Source: Prorocentrum cordatum
Lineage: Eukaryota; Sar; Dinophyceae; Prorocentrales; Prorocentraceae
Length of the DNA: 64,000 bases
Direction: 5' to 3'
Assembly: GCA_963575745.1 (NCBI GenBank)
Contig: CAUYUJ010007446.1
Coordinates: forward strand, 984,660-1,048,659
Part shown: piece after piece, positions 63,120-64,000 of the stretch
Layout of the letters: each line of letters begins with the position of its first letter
How positions within the stretch are numbered: position 1 is the stretch's first letter
Made by a program: the position numbers and the translations under genes
The notes under the pieces: model-generated
The model's input: only the letters and a program-made list of their open reading frames with translations
What the model was told of the DNA's origin: nothing
Databases searched by the model: none

Positions 63120-63560
63120 AATCAATGATTTCGGTTTCTTCGGGCCCTCCTGGAGGACCTCTTGGAGGCCTCTTGGGCCGTCTTGAAGGCTCTTGGGGGC
63201 CTCTTGGGCCGTCTTGGGCAATATTGAGGCCATATTAGGCTGTCTTGGATGCATGTTGGGCCGTCTTGGAGGCATCTTGGGGTCATCCTAGCCCTCTTGG
63301 AGGCGACCTTGGCCGTCTTGGAAGCCTCTTGGGGCCGTCCTGAGGGCCTCTTGGGCCGTCATGGGGCCATCTTGGAGGCCTCGTGTGCGATCTTAGGGCG
63401 ATATTGGGGGCCTCTTGGGCCGTCTTGAGCTGTCGGAATGCCGAGAAGGAACAAATGCCAACATCCTTCAAAAACCTTAGGGAAATCAGTGCTTTGGGCC
63501 TTTTCGGGCCCTCGTGGAGGACCTCTTGGAGGCCTCTTAGGCCGTCTTGGATGCTGCTTG
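63120..63560. repeat. Phased satellite block 10, inverted orientation
   Basis: GGGCCGTCTTGG/GGCCTCTTGG words, the reverse complement of blocks 1-9, with steps of 10 or 11 bp (10, 10, 11, 10 near 63178-63220). It contains one AT-richer island at about 63430-63500. Confidence 0.92.
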
Positions 63561-64000
63561 ATCGAACTTGGAGGTATCTTGGAATCTCTTAGGCCTCTGC
63601 TCTCTCCGCGCGTTCCGCCGGGCGCCCAGTCTGGGGGATGGCGCCCGGACGGGATTAGGACGAGGACTAATCCGTTTTGGAACGCTCTCAGATGGCCGCG
63701 GGGCCCGAGACATCTTCCAGAGCCGCGGCATTCCAGAGCTTTCCGATGTGTCATCACCCGATATTGTCTTAATCCGGGCCTGGTCTTAGTCTGGGCATCT
63801 GGGCTCTGTCTTGGGGCCTCCATGGGGTTAACGGCCGAAGAACTGTATAACATAAACTTTTGCGCCGCCGGGGACGCCTGCCCGGGGCTGTCGGAGAGTT
63901 CAGCTACCCCTACGGTGGCACACCAGGGCATAAACTTCCCGGCCGCCCCGGCACAGGCGCCCCTGGTGACGGACAAACGTTTCCCCTGACGAGGGTCGAG
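63561..64000. other. No gene recognised
   Basis: Unique sequence to the window edge. 63680-63800 has several short ORFs without motif. Confidence 0.45.

Overview
The window looks like nuclear DNA of a dinoflagellate, most like a Prorocentrum-type genome. This rests on high GC, many P-class pentatricopeptide (PPR) repeats of the form SYNAGISACEKG.QWQRAL..LSEMREAKLEPDVI, decayed dinoflagellate-type retroelements, two predicted GC-AG introns, and very long microsatellites. No bacterial operon, rRNA or tRNA gene was seen. The genus is an inference.

Layout. 1-3.2 kb: two broken non-LTR reverse transcriptases. 5.5-8.7 kb: PPR fragments, with a U6 snRNA-like sequence (6769-6870) between GGA microsatellites. 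9.3-9.9 kb: a 73-bp tandem array. 10.4-11.6 kb: CT tracts and minisatellites. 11.8-15.8 kb: a decayed tyrosine-recombinase retrotransposon with RT, RNase H, recombinase and methyltransferase-like domains. 16.2-36.2 kb: a mosaic of PPR cassettes, all on the + strand, mixed with a GC-rich satellite (CCAAGACGGCC-type, 10-11 bp spacing) and many segmental duplications. This stretch is interrupted by one intact minus-strand ORF of the endonuclease/exonuclease/phosphatase superfamily (21871-24066). 37.0-38.3 kb: the best PPR gene, with two GC-AG introns predicted from the exact 35-residue period. 40-42 kb: simple repeats, including an AGCAT pentanucleotide satellite. 43.5-48.2 kb: a minus-strand non-LTR retrotransposon relic. 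49.7-51.3 kb: a giant TCC tract that switches to GGA. 54.2-55.0 kb: another RT relic. 56.9-60.8 kb: an unrecognised, broken, lysine-rich coding locus. 63.1-63.6 kb: the GC satellite again, on the opposite strand.

The most unusual structure is the repeated PPR cassette. A short hairpin precedes the sequence GGGTCAGCCCTAGTC, followed by zero to four PPR repeats, a last half-repeat shifted by the same +2 bases in eight copies, and usually the phased satellite. The hairpin keeps its pairing through base changes while the encoded residues differ between copies, which suggests selection or copying at the DNA/RNA level. The window also holds several long foldback sequences and a family of about 24-bp hairpins that sit in frame inside the nuclease-like gene as the peptide GASQPA.

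Functional links between genes are weak. PPR proteins usually bind organelle RNA, the retroelements are dead copies, and the nuclease-like protein has no known partner here. All calls come from reading the sequence; no database search was run.
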